Below are positions 51,419 to 60,029 of a DNA stretch of 64,000 nucleotides, in pieces; position 1 is the first letter of the stretch, and every line of letters begins with the position of its first letter. The stretch spans positions 1-64,000 of the forward strand of contig NZ_RQHW01000078.1 in NCBI RefSeq assembly GCF_004770995.1. Reading direction: 5' to 3'. Made by a program: the position numbers and the translations under genes. This stretch comes from Leptospira idonii (GTDB lineage: Bacteria > Spirochaetota > Leptospiria > Leptospirales > Leptospiraceae). The notes beneath the pieces were generated by a model. That model was not told the origin of the DNA and searched no databases. It worked only from the letters and a program-made list of their open reading frames with translations.

Positions 51419-53359
51419 ATGATAGACAAATTATATCAATGGCTGGATGCTCAGATAGGAAAACCTTTTTTATCCATCGCACTGTTCGCCTTCACTCTTA
51501 CCACTGTCTTTTATCTAGTATTCAACCCTACAAACGAAAGAAACATGTCGAAGTCCGAGAGACAAAAATCGGAAACCTCTCGAAAGTTCAGTTTCATCTC
51601 CCCTGAATCCTCATATTTGTTAGGTGATTTGCCGAAGAACTCCGAAGGTAAATACGAATTCGACACTTTTGAAAATCTTCCCTGGATTGTAGATACGAAT
51701 ATATGGATGAACACGGAAGAGCTCACCAATTTGGCGATTTCCAGATTCGTTTGGATGAGAGTCAAAGCGGTAAACATAGAAGATATCGAAAATCCATACA
51801 CTCTATTGGAACATGCGGGTGCGTATTTCCAAGTTTATACCGACAAAGGGGATTTGCTGTTTCAATTCGGAGATGAATTTGAAAACGATGCGGTGGTGAT
51901 ACCTTCTTTATTAGATACTCAATTCAACTGGGTTTCTCTCGATCAAAAACCGGACCAATACTATTACCTTAGAATTCTTCACAGAGAAGGGTTTCTTTTC
52001 GGAATCAATTCCATCGAAAACCGAATCGCATCCCAATCCACTATATATAATAAATTCGCAAACAACAATTTGATTCCCTTGTTTCTATATTCATTTTTCC
52101 TAATGATAGGAATCATCTGTGCACTTGTATATTTCATAGGATATAAAAAAAGATACTTTGTCCTTCTCGATTTTTCCATATTCGCCTTTTTGTTCGGACT
52201 ATTAGGCTTCAGCACGAACGATTACTTTCGATTTTTATCCACCGATAGATACAGTTTGTTCTTCATTTCGATGATAGCTTCGAACTTCGTCTATATTCCC
52301 ATGCACTCCGGCTTAAGAAGGTTATTCGGTCCTGGAAAATGGTATATTTTGGACGTTCTTATCTATCTCAACCTAATCATAGGAACAGCCAGCACGGTTC
52401 TTTGTTTGAATTTGGATGTTTCTCCTGAAGTACATTCTTTCTTCATACAAATCAGATACTTTTTAGTACTTTTCAGTATCCTCAATATCCTTGGGCCGAT
52501 CGTAGTTACTTTTTTGTCCTGGAGAAAGGGCAAGGCGATGGCACTTCCTCATTTCATCGGATTCAGTGCCACATTGATTCTCGTGGTGATCGAAATCTAT
52601 TTGGCGATACGAGATCAATCCGGCTTTACCAGGGTCGCCTATTGGGGAGTTTTATTCGGAGTTTTCGGCCAAGGGCTTGCTTTGGAAAAAATGATGTTTT
52701 CGAACGCGCAAAAACTGCAGGAATCTCAGGCGAATCTTTTTAAGACGGAAAAATCCCTGAAAGAAGTTCAATTAAAAACACTTCAAACAAAAATGAGCCC
52801 TCATTATCTATTCAATTCTTTGAATACGATTCATGCGCTTCATAAGATCAAACCTGAGTTAATCGGAGATGCGATTTTGAGATTGGCGAATAATTACCGA
52901 TTTTTCTCCGACAAAACGGACAGAGATCTGATCCCTTTCGAAGAAGAATGGGAGTTTATAGACGATTATCTTCATCTTCAAAAATTAAGATTTTACGATA
53001 CTGTCACGATAGAGTTTAAAAAAACGGGAGATTTTAAAAATACCTTCATACCTCCTCTAGTGATTCAACCGATCATAGAAAACTCTTTCAAACACGGATT
53101 TAGAAATTCCAGTCAAGGCAATTGGTTCATTTTCATTAACGCCAAACAAGATAAAGATGGCAATCTTCAGTTGACCGTCTTCGATACGGGAGCAGGAATC
53201 AGCGAAGAGGTTTTGAACGACGAAGAAAAACTTTGGTCCAGATCTCTTGGCAATATCAAAGAAAGGTTGGATCATAGTTTTCCGGGAAATAAATTCGAAA
53301 TCTCCAGAAATTATCCTGCGGGAACCAGGGTATATTTAGAAATACCCAAATCTACATAG
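51419..53359 (+). CDS. 7TM-DISM LytS-type sensor histidine kinase
   Basis: A 646-residue kinase. One N-terminal helix (residues 17-38) leads to a periplasmic beta-rich domain (40-210, WIVDTNIWMNTEELTN, RFVWMRVKAVNIEDIENPYTLL). Seven membrane helices (220-430) follow, then a short coiled coil. The LytS-type dimerisation/phospho domain has His462 in KMSPHYLFNSLNTIHAL, with the ATPase motif PPLVIQPIIENSFKHGF and DTGAGISEE. Such His_kinase-type sensors normally signal to LytTR regulators. The probable partner is the regulator at 44722-45465, about 6 kb upstream at the far end of the TonB operon. The 3' end overlaps the convergent SCO1 gene by eight bases. Confidence 0.9.
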   Translation: MIDKLYQWLDAQIGKPFLSIALFAFTLTTVFYLVFNPTNERNMSKSERQKSETSRKFSFISPESSYLLGDLPKNSEGKYEFDTFENLPWIVDTNIWMNTEELTNLAISRFVWMRVKAVNIEDIENPYTLLEHAGAYFQVYTDKGDLLFQFGDEFENDAVVIPSLLDTQFNWVSLDQKPDQYYYLRILHREGFLFGINSIENRIASQSTIYNKFANNNLIPLFLYSFFLMIGIICALVYFIGYKKRYFVLLDFSIFAFLFGLLGFSTNDYFRFLSTDRYSLFFISMIASNFVYIPMHSGLRRLFGPGKWYILDVLIYLNLIIGTASTVLCLNLDVSPEVHSFFIQIRYFLVLFSILNILGPIVVTFLSWRKGKAMALPHFIGFSATLILVVIEIYLAIRDQSGFTRVAYWGVLFGVFGQGLALEKMMFSNAQKLQESQANLFKTEKSLKEVQLKTLQTKMSPHYLFNSLNTIHALHKIKPELIGDAILRLANNYRFFSDKTDRDLIPFEEEWEFIDDYLHLQKLRFYDTVTIEFKKTGDFKNTFIPPLVIQPIIENSFKHGFRNSSQGNWFIFINAKQDKDGNLQLTVFDTGAGISEEVLNDEEKLWSRSLGNIKERLDHSFPGNKFEISRNYPAGTRVYLEIPKST

Positions 53360-53933
53360 AATCGATTTCTCTCAATTTCTCCGCAAGAGCGGTTGCAGAA
53401 ACTCCTCCTGGTATACTGGCGATTTGATTCAATTCTTCATCGATGACGAAAATCAAATTCGTATGATCTATCATATAACTTCCATTCGTGTTTACCTTTC
53501 TATGAAGGATAGGAAATACTTCATGTAGCTTTTTCATTGTTTCCGGGGCAGGAGACAATGCTGTCAGATTTTTTCCAGGGAAACCTGTAACATAAGTCTT
53601 CAATTTTTCCGGAGAATCTCTTTCCGGATCCAAACTTACGAAAACGAATCTATACTTGTTCGCTTTATCACCTAAGATGAGAGAGGCGCGTCCGAAGCTG
53701 GTAAGTGCAGTAGGACACATGTCCGGGCAATGGGAAAAACCGAAATACAAAACCTTTTTCTTCTCTTTCCAAAATTCTGGATCCAGACGATCCCCTTCCG
53801 GACTCCGAAAATCCAAACCTAAAAGCTCCTGCGAAATTTTAGGTCCGTTTTGTTTCTTTTCAGAACAATAGAAAACAAATAAAATCGAACAAAGAGCCGA
53901 TAAGAGAATGAACTTTAGATGGCGACGATCCAA
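53352..53933 (-). CDS. SCO1/SenC family copper chaperone lipoprotein
   Basis: A 193-residue thioredoxin-fold protein. The leader ends in VFYC (lipobox). Copper ligands are C-x3-C in SHCPDMCPTALTSF and a distal His in YMIDHTNLIFVID, the full SCO1 set. SCO1 proteins deliver copper to cytochrome oxidase or related periplasmic enzymes. The start is TTG at 53933, only five bases after a perfect GGAGGT, which sits inside the multicopper oxidase gene. The two overlap by 19 bases, so they are co-expressed; SCO1 may metallate the oxidase. Confidence 0.92.
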   Translation of the reverse strand: MDRRHLKFILLSALCSILFVFYCSEKKQNGPKISQELLGLDFRSPEGDRLDPEFWKEKKKVLYFGFSHCPDMCPTALTSFGRASLILGDKANKYRFVFVSLDPERDSPEKLKTYVTGFPGKNLTALSPAPETMKKLHEVFPILHRKVNTNGSYMIDHTNLIFVIDEELNQIASIPGGVSATALAEKLREIDSM

Positions 53934-54982
53934 CCCATACCTCCGTTCTCAGCCATATGAGTCTGATGAGGATGAAACATATATCTTCCTTTTTTAGGAA
54001 GAGTAAACTCGATCACTGCTCTTTCCGTCGGGCCCAGAGTCACCACATCGGAATGACCGTCCGGTTTCGTACTTCCTAAATTACGAATGATATCGAAGGT
54101 CTGTGCATGAAGGTGAAAAGTAAACACAGGTTCCAGTTCCAAAAGATTTTGAACGTAAAACCGAACTTTTTCTCCCACAGGAACCTTCATAGGGTATCTA
54201 TCGTAAAGCCCGGACACTCCGTTCCAGGTATAAAAATCGTTTTTGCCTTTGTTCTTAGTGTCCCAACCGGAAAAGGTAAGAACGAATTCGTGTGCAGGAG
54301 GTCTGGGAGTCAGAGGATCTACGATAAAAGCACCGAACAGACCTTTGGCTGTATGAAGAGTCAAAGGAGGCACATGACAATGATAAGGATGAATCCCCAC
54401 AGGACCCGCTTGGATTTTATAGGTCTTTTCTCCAAAGGAAGGAATTGGTTCCCAACCATCCTCTCCCGGATCATGAGTTCCATGAAAATGTAAGGAGTGA
54501 GGATCAGGACTAGAGTTTTTCACATGAATGAGAAGATCATCACCCAATCTAGCTCTCAATATGGGACCTGGAACCGTTCCATCGAACGTCCAAGCGGAAT
54601 AACTGACGCCGTGAGCGATATCCACGTTCAAAGGAAACACATTGAGATTAAACTCTTTGGTTTTCGCAGAATCCAAACGATAGTTTGGTGGAAAATAAAA
54701 ACGGCTAGTGTATTCCTCTTTGATATGAAAAGGAGGATGAGCCATACTCCCATAATTATTGGTGGCTCGCAAACTTCCGTTGGCACCGATCGAATTCACA
54801 TACGAATCTGCAGTGAATCGAAACGGCTGTTTGATTTCATCGGAAGTTGCAGAAGGCGGAGAAGAACAAATATCTCCCGAAGAGTATTGGTTCGGAGCTT
54901 TGTTGGAATAGGAGCCGAAAATGGCTCCCATAAATCCTGAAACTCCGAACCCCAGAGTGGTGAGAAAACTTTTCCGATCCAC
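53915..54982 (-). CDS. Two-domain multicopper oxidase-like protein
   Basis: A 355-residue exported cupredoxin-fold enzyme. The N-terminus (DRKSFLTTLGFG) is Tat-like but has RK instead of RR. Domain 1 has LHFHG and YHCHVPPLTLHTAKGLFGAF: a Cys-His pair with a Leu where many type 1 copper sites have Met. Domain 2 has FTFHLHAQTFD and MFHPHQTHMAENGGMGW, where the type 1 Cys is replaced by Pro, so only domain 1 should hold type 1 copper, as in some two-domain oxidases and copper nitrite reductases. The GTG start follows TGAGGT. Coupled to SCO1. Confidence 0.85.
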   Translation of the reverse strand: MDRKSFLTTLGFGVSGFMGAIFGSYSNKAPNQYSSGDICSSPPSATSDEIKQPFRFTADSYVNSIGANGSLRATNNYGSMAHPPFHIKEEYTSRFYFPPNYRLDSAKTKEFNLNVFPLNVDIAHGVSYSAWTFDGTVPGPILRARLGDDLLIHVKNSSPDPHSLHFHGTHDPGEDGWEPIPSFGEKTYKIQAGPVGIHPYHCHVPPLTLHTAKGLFGAFIVDPLTPRPPAHEFVLTFSGWDTKNKGKNDFYTWNGVSGLYDRYPMKVPVGEKVRFYVQNLLELEPVFTFHLHAQTFDIIRNLGSTKPDGHSDVVTLGPTERAVIEFTLPKKGRYMFHPHQTHMAENGGMGWIVAI

Positions 54983-55017
54983 CTTTTTACCTCAAACCGA
55001 AACGAGAAAGATGCAAA

Positions 55018-55329
55018 CTAAATTTGGGAAACCAAGCTCAAGATCCAAACCAGGATCAAGACTCCGAATCCGCCTCCTACAGCGATCTGTTTGAACTTCT
55101 TCTCAAATCCTGAATTGCCGAACAAAAGATAGGCGGCCGCTCCGAAGATGGGAATCAAAAGGATCACGAACGCCCAAATATAAGTTTTTGAATCCGTTAG
55201 ATCCTTCTTTTGAGACAAATCAAAAAGTGCGATTGGTGACCAAATCGATGTTAATACGAAAGGAAGATAATATGCATACGACCCGATAAAGTAAGTCCAT
55301 GCTCCCGGTACTGCTAATGTTGTTTCCAT
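55018..55329 (-). CDS. PLDc_N-like small membrane protein
   Basis: A 103-residue protein with three membrane helices (YAYYLPFVLTSIW, YIWAFVILLIPIFGAAAYLLF, GGGFGVLILVWILSLV). It matches the N-terminal anchor domain of cardiolipin synthases (PLDc_N), here on its own and without any phospholipase-D catalytic motif. The same membrane segment (W, ILLLPFIG, LF, GG-x-G, ILV) recurs at the C-terminus of the neighbouring cupredoxin/beta-helix protein, suggesting a gene-duplication link. Function unknown. It lies between that gene and the multicopper oxidase. Confidence 0.75.
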   Translation of the reverse strand: METTLAVPGAWTYFIGSYAYYLPFVLTSIWSPIALFDLSQKKDLTDSKTYIWAFVILLIPIFGAAAYLLFGNSGFEKKFKQIAVGGGFGVLILVWILSLVSQI

Positions 55330-55351
55330 AAATCAATCTCCTAATATTTCA

Positions 55352-57334
55352 TTAAGCCGCTGGGCCTGTTACTGCAATGATGGCATATACCGCCATAACC
55401 AAAATGGAAAGGAAAAGTCCCGTTCCTCCGAATACTACAACGTTTCTGACTTTTTTCGGCACCAAACTTTCCTTAGAGAAAAGAACGAGAAGAGAACCGA
55501 TAAAAGGAAGAAGCAGAATCAACCAAAAGGAAAGATCGCCTTGTAAGGATGTCGGTTTGCGGTTCATTTTGTCCAAAAGAGCAAGCCCGGTCCAAGATGC
55601 GAAGATAGAAAAAGGAAGAAGGAATCCCACAATGTGGAAGAACCAAGTTTTCCATGTTCCCGGAAAATGAACCTGAAACGCAGAAGTGTTTAATTTCCCC
55701 GCTTTTCTATAGGCTTCCAATTCGGATTTTGCGATCGAAGGAAGTTCCGCTTTTTCAATCAGATACTTATTCGTTTCGAACACATCGTGTGCAGGAAGAA
55801 TCTTTTTCTCAAGTTCCTTAGGCATGTTCTCTTGATTAGGTGGAGCCGGTTGGGTTTTATAATCGCCCAAATCGAAATCGCCTAAGTTCGCTTGCACGAA
55901 CAAAGCCAAAAGTCCGATGGTAGAAGAAAGATCTCCCGAAAGAGGATAACGAATTTTTCCGCAGGATTGGAATGTCTCCAATAAAGGAGGGCTTGCCACA
56001 TTATATTTATTATTCTCAAAACAGTTTCCTACGCTGACAGGACCGCTGACTGCGATGTCTCCCCTTCCTGAAGATACAACCGTATTGTTTTTCACTTCGT
56101 TGTTATTGGAAATCCAAATGTTCTCATCTATATTCAGAGTCACTAGGATTCCATAGTTTTTGTGATGAAAAACAAGGTTTCCGTCTACTGAGTTTTCCAA
56201 TCCACCTAACAAAGCAATTCCGTTTCCTATGGAAGGAATTTCCAGTTTTTTGGAAGGAGCTTCCAAGTTGTTGTTGTCGTAGACCAAATTCTTTTTGATG
56301 ACTATGTTTTTCTGAGGAGGAAGAAGTTCGCGATCCAAAGTGTTCGGTCCTAGTCCCAACTGGTTTTTTCTCCATACGGAAGACAGCAAATACAAATCCC
56401 CGCTGGCATTGGTTCCGGAATATCCCAAAGCGTTGTTCTCCGAGATCACATTGTACACAATCGCTTTACAAGGATTACACTGTCCTATGTAAAAACCGGA
56501 ATCGGGAGAGCCTGATCCGTAAGAATGTTCCATAATTCCGTCGACGGAATCGAACGCATATACTCCGTAATCCCCGTTGTTATAAGCGGTGATATAAGAA
56601 CCTCTATATCCTTTTACGCCGGTCCAATACACTCCGTTCAGAGTCGCATTTCTAGTTGTTAGGTTTTCTACGGCAACTCCGTCCGCACCAACAACCATGA
56701 TTCCGTTCCCTCTCAGGAATTCCCCGTCGATGATGGTTTCGGAACGATCTTCTCCTCGAATCACAAGAGAAGGAGTCGTTACAACCACCTCTTCCTTATA
56801 AATTCCTTTTGCGATGAGAATCAAATCTCCAGGTTGAGCCGCATCCACTGCATTTTGAATGGTGGGATATTGCGAAGGAACCTTACGAGTGACCCCGGAC
56901 CATTGTTTGGAAATTTTCGATTTACTTGCGTTTGTTTGTGGCGAATAGGAAGCGTTACCGATGACCGCCACTCCCGTCATTCCCACTTTTCCGTCCGGAG
57001 ATGCATGGAAGGAACAGAAGTAAGGAAAAACTCCTTCTTCCGGATAAAAAACATCCGCCTGTGCGCCCCGAAGCATTGTTAGTTGCCCATAGGTAGTCTC
57101 AGTCGTCCAAGACTTATCTGTTGCAATCGCATTATGAGGGTTATTCCCTTCATTGACGAACCGGATTTTTCCGCCTTTGAATGTGCGGATTACCGGAGGA
57201 TGGAAAGCGTTGTCCATCATCGTGACATGGACAAAAGCTGAAGCGGCAGGATCTTCTCCCTTACACTGGCCCAAAGAAAAAAACAGAAGGCCGAAGAGAA
57301 GAAGGTGAACCGAAATAACGTGAATTAGTTTCAT
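55352..57334 (-). CDS. Cupredoxin / right-handed beta-helix (NosD-like) membrane lipoprotein
   Basis: A 660-residue fusion. The leader ends in LGQC (lipobox). Residues 30-125 are a cupredoxin: NPHNAIA (first His) and FPYFCSFHASPDGKVGM (Cys, His and axial Met of a blue copper site). Then comes a right-handed beta-helix (PTIQNAVDAAQPGDLILIAKGIYKEEVVV, followed by tandem NG/NN turns such as VENLTTRNATLNGVYW) of the NosD/CASH type. The C-terminus has three membrane helices, the last two resembling the neighbouring PLDc_N protein. I start at the ATG at 57334 (AGGAAG before it). The promoter is covered by a 24-bp palindrome. Confidence 0.85.
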   Translation of the reverse strand: MKLIHVISVHLLLFGLLFFSLGQCKGEDPAASAFVHVTMMDNAFHPPVIRTFKGGKIRFVNEGNNPHNAIATDKSWTTETTYGQLTMLRGAQADVFYPEEGVFPYFCSFHASPDGKVGMTGVAVIGNASYSPQTNASKSKISKQWSGVTRKVPSQYPTIQNAVDAAQPGDLILIAKGIYKEEVVVTTPSLVIRGEDRSETIIDGEFLRGNGIMVVGADGVAVENLTTRNATLNGVYWTGVKGYRGSYITAYNNGDYGVYAFDSVDGIMEHSYGSGSPDSGFYIGQCNPCKAIVYNVISENNALGYSGTNASGDLYLLSSVWRKNQLGLGPNTLDRELLPPQKNIVIKKNLVYDNNNLEAPSKKLEIPSIGNGIALLGGLENSVDGNLVFHHKNYGILVTLNIDENIWISNNNEVKNNTVVSSGRGDIAVSGPVSVGNCFENNKYNVASPPLLETFQSCGKIRYPLSGDLSSTIGLLALFVQANLGDFDLGDYKTQPAPPNQENMPKELEKKILPAHDVFETNKYLIEKAELPSIAKSELEAYRKAGKLNTSAFQVHFPGTWKTWFFHIVGFLLPFSIFASWTGLALLDKMNRKPTSLQGDLSFWLILLLPFIGSLLVLFSKESLVPKKVRNVVVFGGTGLFLSILVMAVYAIIAVTGPAA

Positions 57335-57347
57335 TCCTAGTCTTCCT

Positions 57348-57405
57348 AAATATGAGGCATACCTCATATTTTCAAAAATATAAGGCAATATGTCAAATGT
57401 GTCAA
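57348..57405 (-). promoter_or_regulatory. Promoter of the cupredoxin gene overlapped by a TetR-type operator
   Basis: On the minus strand TTGACA (57400-57405), 17 bp, TATATT (57377-57382) is a near-consensus promoter with a start near 57370. The start region is covered by AAATATGAGG-CATA-CCTCATATTT (57348-57371), a perfect palindrome with 10-bp arms. This is the classic arrangement for repression. The TetR gene ends at 57439, immediately upstream, and is the obvious candidate repressor. Confidence 0.85.
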
Positions 57406-57438
57406 GATGATTTCGAAGGAAAAATAACGGTTTTCAGG

Positions 57439-58077
57439 CTAGTTTTTGCTTAATTTTTCGAAATAGGCCAAAAGGAACAGCTTCAGCTCATCGACGATTT
57501 TTTTCTCTTTCTGTTTGGAGCGCCCAGGTTCCCTATAAATCGACTTAAAAATCGAATCGACCGTTTCCACTGTGATGAGTGCAACATGGGTTGCCCTCTC
57601 TTTGGAAAGATTCGGAAATAAAGGAAGAAAAAGAATTTTAGCAAGAGAATTGGCAAATCGTTCGTTGCTTTTTTGATCCAAAAGAAGAAGTTCGGGATGA
57701 GTGTAAAGGATGGATTCGACCAGATGGTATCCCTTCACTTCTTCAAGAGTTCTAGCAAAAGCATTCAGAGTAACATCGATGAGTTTGGAATCGAATTTTT
57801 TTCTAGTTTTCATTTCCTCCCGGATCAAACCGAAAAAATGATCATGGAGATTGAGATAACAAGTTTCCGCATGAGTATAAACGATGGCTTCTTTATTGGG
57901 AAAAAATTGATAGATAGAACCTACGGATATGCCGGATCGTTCCGCAATCAAATCGGTAGTGAGTGCATCATACCCGAACTCACTTAACAGATCGAATGCG
58001 GTATCCAGAATTTTTTGATACCTCTCTTTGGATCTGGATTGTTGAGGCGATTTTCTGGGAGAAACTTTTTTCTTCAT
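57439..58077 (-). CDS. TetR-family regulator between the efflux operon and the copper genes
   Basis: A 212-residue regulator. The N-terminal DNA-binding domain reads RYQKILDTAFDLLSEFGYDALTTDLIAERSGISVGSIYQFFPNKEAIV. The C-terminal half is a TetR_C domain with aromatic residues and no Cys cluster, so direct metal sensing is not obvious. The ATG directly abuts the stop of macB (TAGATG), so it is co-transcribed with the efflux operon. It probably binds the 24-bp palindrome just downstream, linking efflux expression with the cupredoxin and oxidase genes. Confidence 0.92.
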   Translation of the reverse strand: MKKKVSPRKSPQQSRSKERYQKILDTAFDLLSEFGYDALTTDLIAERSGISVGSIYQFFPNKEAIVYTHAETCYLNLHDHFFGLIREEMKTRKKFDSKLIDVTLNAFARTLEEVKGYHLVESILYTHPELLLLDQKSNERFANSLAKILFLPLFPNLSKERATHVALITVETVDSIFKSIYREPGRSKQKEKKIVDELKLFLLAYFEKLSKN

Positions 58078-60024
58078 CTATTCGTAACGCAGCGCAGTAA
58101 TTGGACTCAATTTGGATGCCAATTCGGCAGGCCACCATCCGAAAATAATCCCCGTTGCGGTCGAAAAAAACAAAGAGACCCCCAAAGAAAAAGGAGAGAT
58201 GATTGCCGTCCAGCCTGCAAACTCCTGTAGAAAATAAATGGCTGCGACTCCTACGAACACTCCCACTGCTCCACCGATCAGACTGACCATAACCGATTCG
58301 ATTAAAAATTGAATTCTAATGTCATTGTTTCTTGCACCCAATGCTTTTCTCAAACCGATTTCTCTCGTTCTTTCTTTAACGGAGACCAACATAATGTTCA
58401 TAATTCCAATGCCGCCTACAATGAGAGAGATAGCTGCGATCCCGATCAGAAGAGAAGACATGGTTTTGCTCGTTTCGGAAACTGCGGACTGAATGTCCGC
58501 CATACTCATGATTTGGAATAAATTTCCCATCGTTTCATTGGTATTATGTCTTTGATGCAGGATGGATTTAAGATCGCTCGAAAAAATATCCCTATCGACG
58601 GACTCCGAAAGTTCCATTTCGATTCCATCGATGCTGTCCCGGTTCAGAACCCGCCTAAGAGCAGTTTGCATTGGAACGAGAACGATATCATCCTGATCCC
58701 GAAACCCTCCGCTTCCTTTTTCAGGCAGAACTCCGATCACCTTAAAATGAATTCGATTGAGTTTGATGTATTTTCCTACCGGCTCCGTATCTCCGAATAA
58801 CTCGCGCACTACGGTTTGTCCGATAAGAGCCACAAGATTTCTGTCGGAATTTTCCTTTTCCGTAAAAAAACGCCCGTTTGCAGGAAGCATGTTTCTGAGA
58901 ACTCCGTAACCCGGCTGCACTCCCATGATCATAGTATTCCAGTTTCGGTTGAGATACACTGCCTGGGCCCTACCGTTGACCGTTCCGCTGATGTTTACGA
59001 TTCCGTTCAGTTTTTTGTGAATCGCCTCCACATCGGACAAATCGATTCGGGCCACAGCCCCCGCCTCCATGGAAACTCCTCCCGATCGGGAACCTCCTGT
59101 CCGCACCATAAGAAGGTTGGAACCCATGGAACTGAATTGATCTTCTATGCTTTTTTTAGCACCTTCACCTAATGCCATAACGGCGATTACAGCAGCCACT
59201 CCGAATAAAATTCCAAGTGCGGAAAGAAAGGAACGAGCTCGGTTAGCCAAAAGGGTGCGGAGTGCCGTTTGCAAGGATTTGAATATGATTTCGGAAGTGT
59301 TTCTTCTTTTAGGAGAAGGATGAATTTCGAAACTTTCTTTTTTAGGCTTGGATCGTTTTTCTTCTCTGACGATTTTTCCGTCACTGAAATGAATCACTCG
59401 ATCGCAAAACTCCGCCATCTCCGGTTCATGAGTGACCATGATGATGGTTTTGCCTTCCGAATGAAGTTTCTTCAGTTCATTCATGATTTCGATTTTGCTT
59501 TTGGAATCCAGGTTTCCCGTAGGTTCGTCCGCAAACAAAATTCCTGGAGAGTTAAAAAGAGCTCTTGCGATTGCAACTCTCTGTTGTTGTCCTCCGGACA
59601 ACTCGTTCGGTTTGTGATGGGATCGATCTTCTAATCCTACTTTTTGCAACAGTGAGAATGCTAGTTTTTCAGGCGCCTCGATGGAAGAATAAAGACTAGG
59701 TAGACTTACATTGAATAAAGCATCCGTTCTGGACAGAAGATGGAACTGCTGGAAGATAAATCCCAGCTTACTTGCACGAAGATCGGAAAGTTGATCGGGT
59801 GTTTTACTGGCAATTTCTTCACCGAACAAAAGATAAGAGCCCGAATCGAATCCGTCCAAAAGTCCTAAAATCTGCAACAAAGTCGATTTTCCGGAACCGG
59901 AAGCTCCCATAATGGCGATGAACTCCCCTTGTTGGATGGAAAGGGACACTTTGTTCAACACTGCGAACTGCAAAGAACCAGTGTTATATGTTTTTACGAT
60001 GTCCTTGATTCGAATGAGTTCCAA
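58078..60024 (-). CDS. macB: MacB-type ABC transporter (ATPase-permease fusion)
   Basis: A 648-residue protein, the same length as E. coli MacB. The ATPase comes first (Walker A GASGSGKSTLLQILG, signature LSGGQQQRVAIARAL, Walker B ILFADEPTGNLD, H-loop MVTHEPE). The permease has one helix (ALGILFGVAAVIAVMALGEGAKKSI), a large periplasmic domain, and three C-terminal helices. With MacA and a TolC-type channel it expels macrolides, toxins or peptides by a mechanotransmission mechanism. The start is TTG, nine bases after AAGGAG. Coupled to macA upstream and TetR downstream. Confidence 0.92.
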   Translation of the reverse strand: MELIRIKDIVKTYNTGSLQFAVLNKVSLSIQQGEFIAIMGASGSGKSTLLQILGLLDGFDSGSYLLFGEEIASKTPDQLSDLRASKLGFIFQQFHLLSRTDALFNVSLPSLYSSIEAPEKLAFSLLQKVGLEDRSHHKPNELSGGQQQRVAIARALFNSPGILFADEPTGNLDSKSKIEIMNELKKLHSEGKTIIMVTHEPEMAEFCDRVIHFSDGKIVREEKRSKPKKESFEIHPSPKRRNTSEIIFKSLQTALRTLLANRARSFLSALGILFGVAAVIAVMALGEGAKKSIEDQFSSMGSNLLMVRTGGSRSGGVSMEAGAVARIDLSDVEAIHKKLNGIVNISGTVNGRAQAVYLNRNWNTMIMGVQPGYGVLRNMLPANGRFFTEKENSDRNLVALIGQTVVRELFGDTEPVGKYIKLNRIHFKVIGVLPEKGSGGFRDQDDIVLVPMQTALRRVLNRDSIDGIEMELSESVDRDIFSSDLKSILHQRHNTNETMGNLFQIMSMADIQSAVSETSKTMSSLLIGIAAISLIVGGIGIMNIMLVSVKERTREIGLRKALGARNNDIRIQFLIESVMVSLIGGAVGVFVGVAAIYFLQEFAGWTAIISPFSLGVSLFFSTATGIIFGWWPAELASKLSPITALRYE

Positions 60025-60029
60025 AGAAC

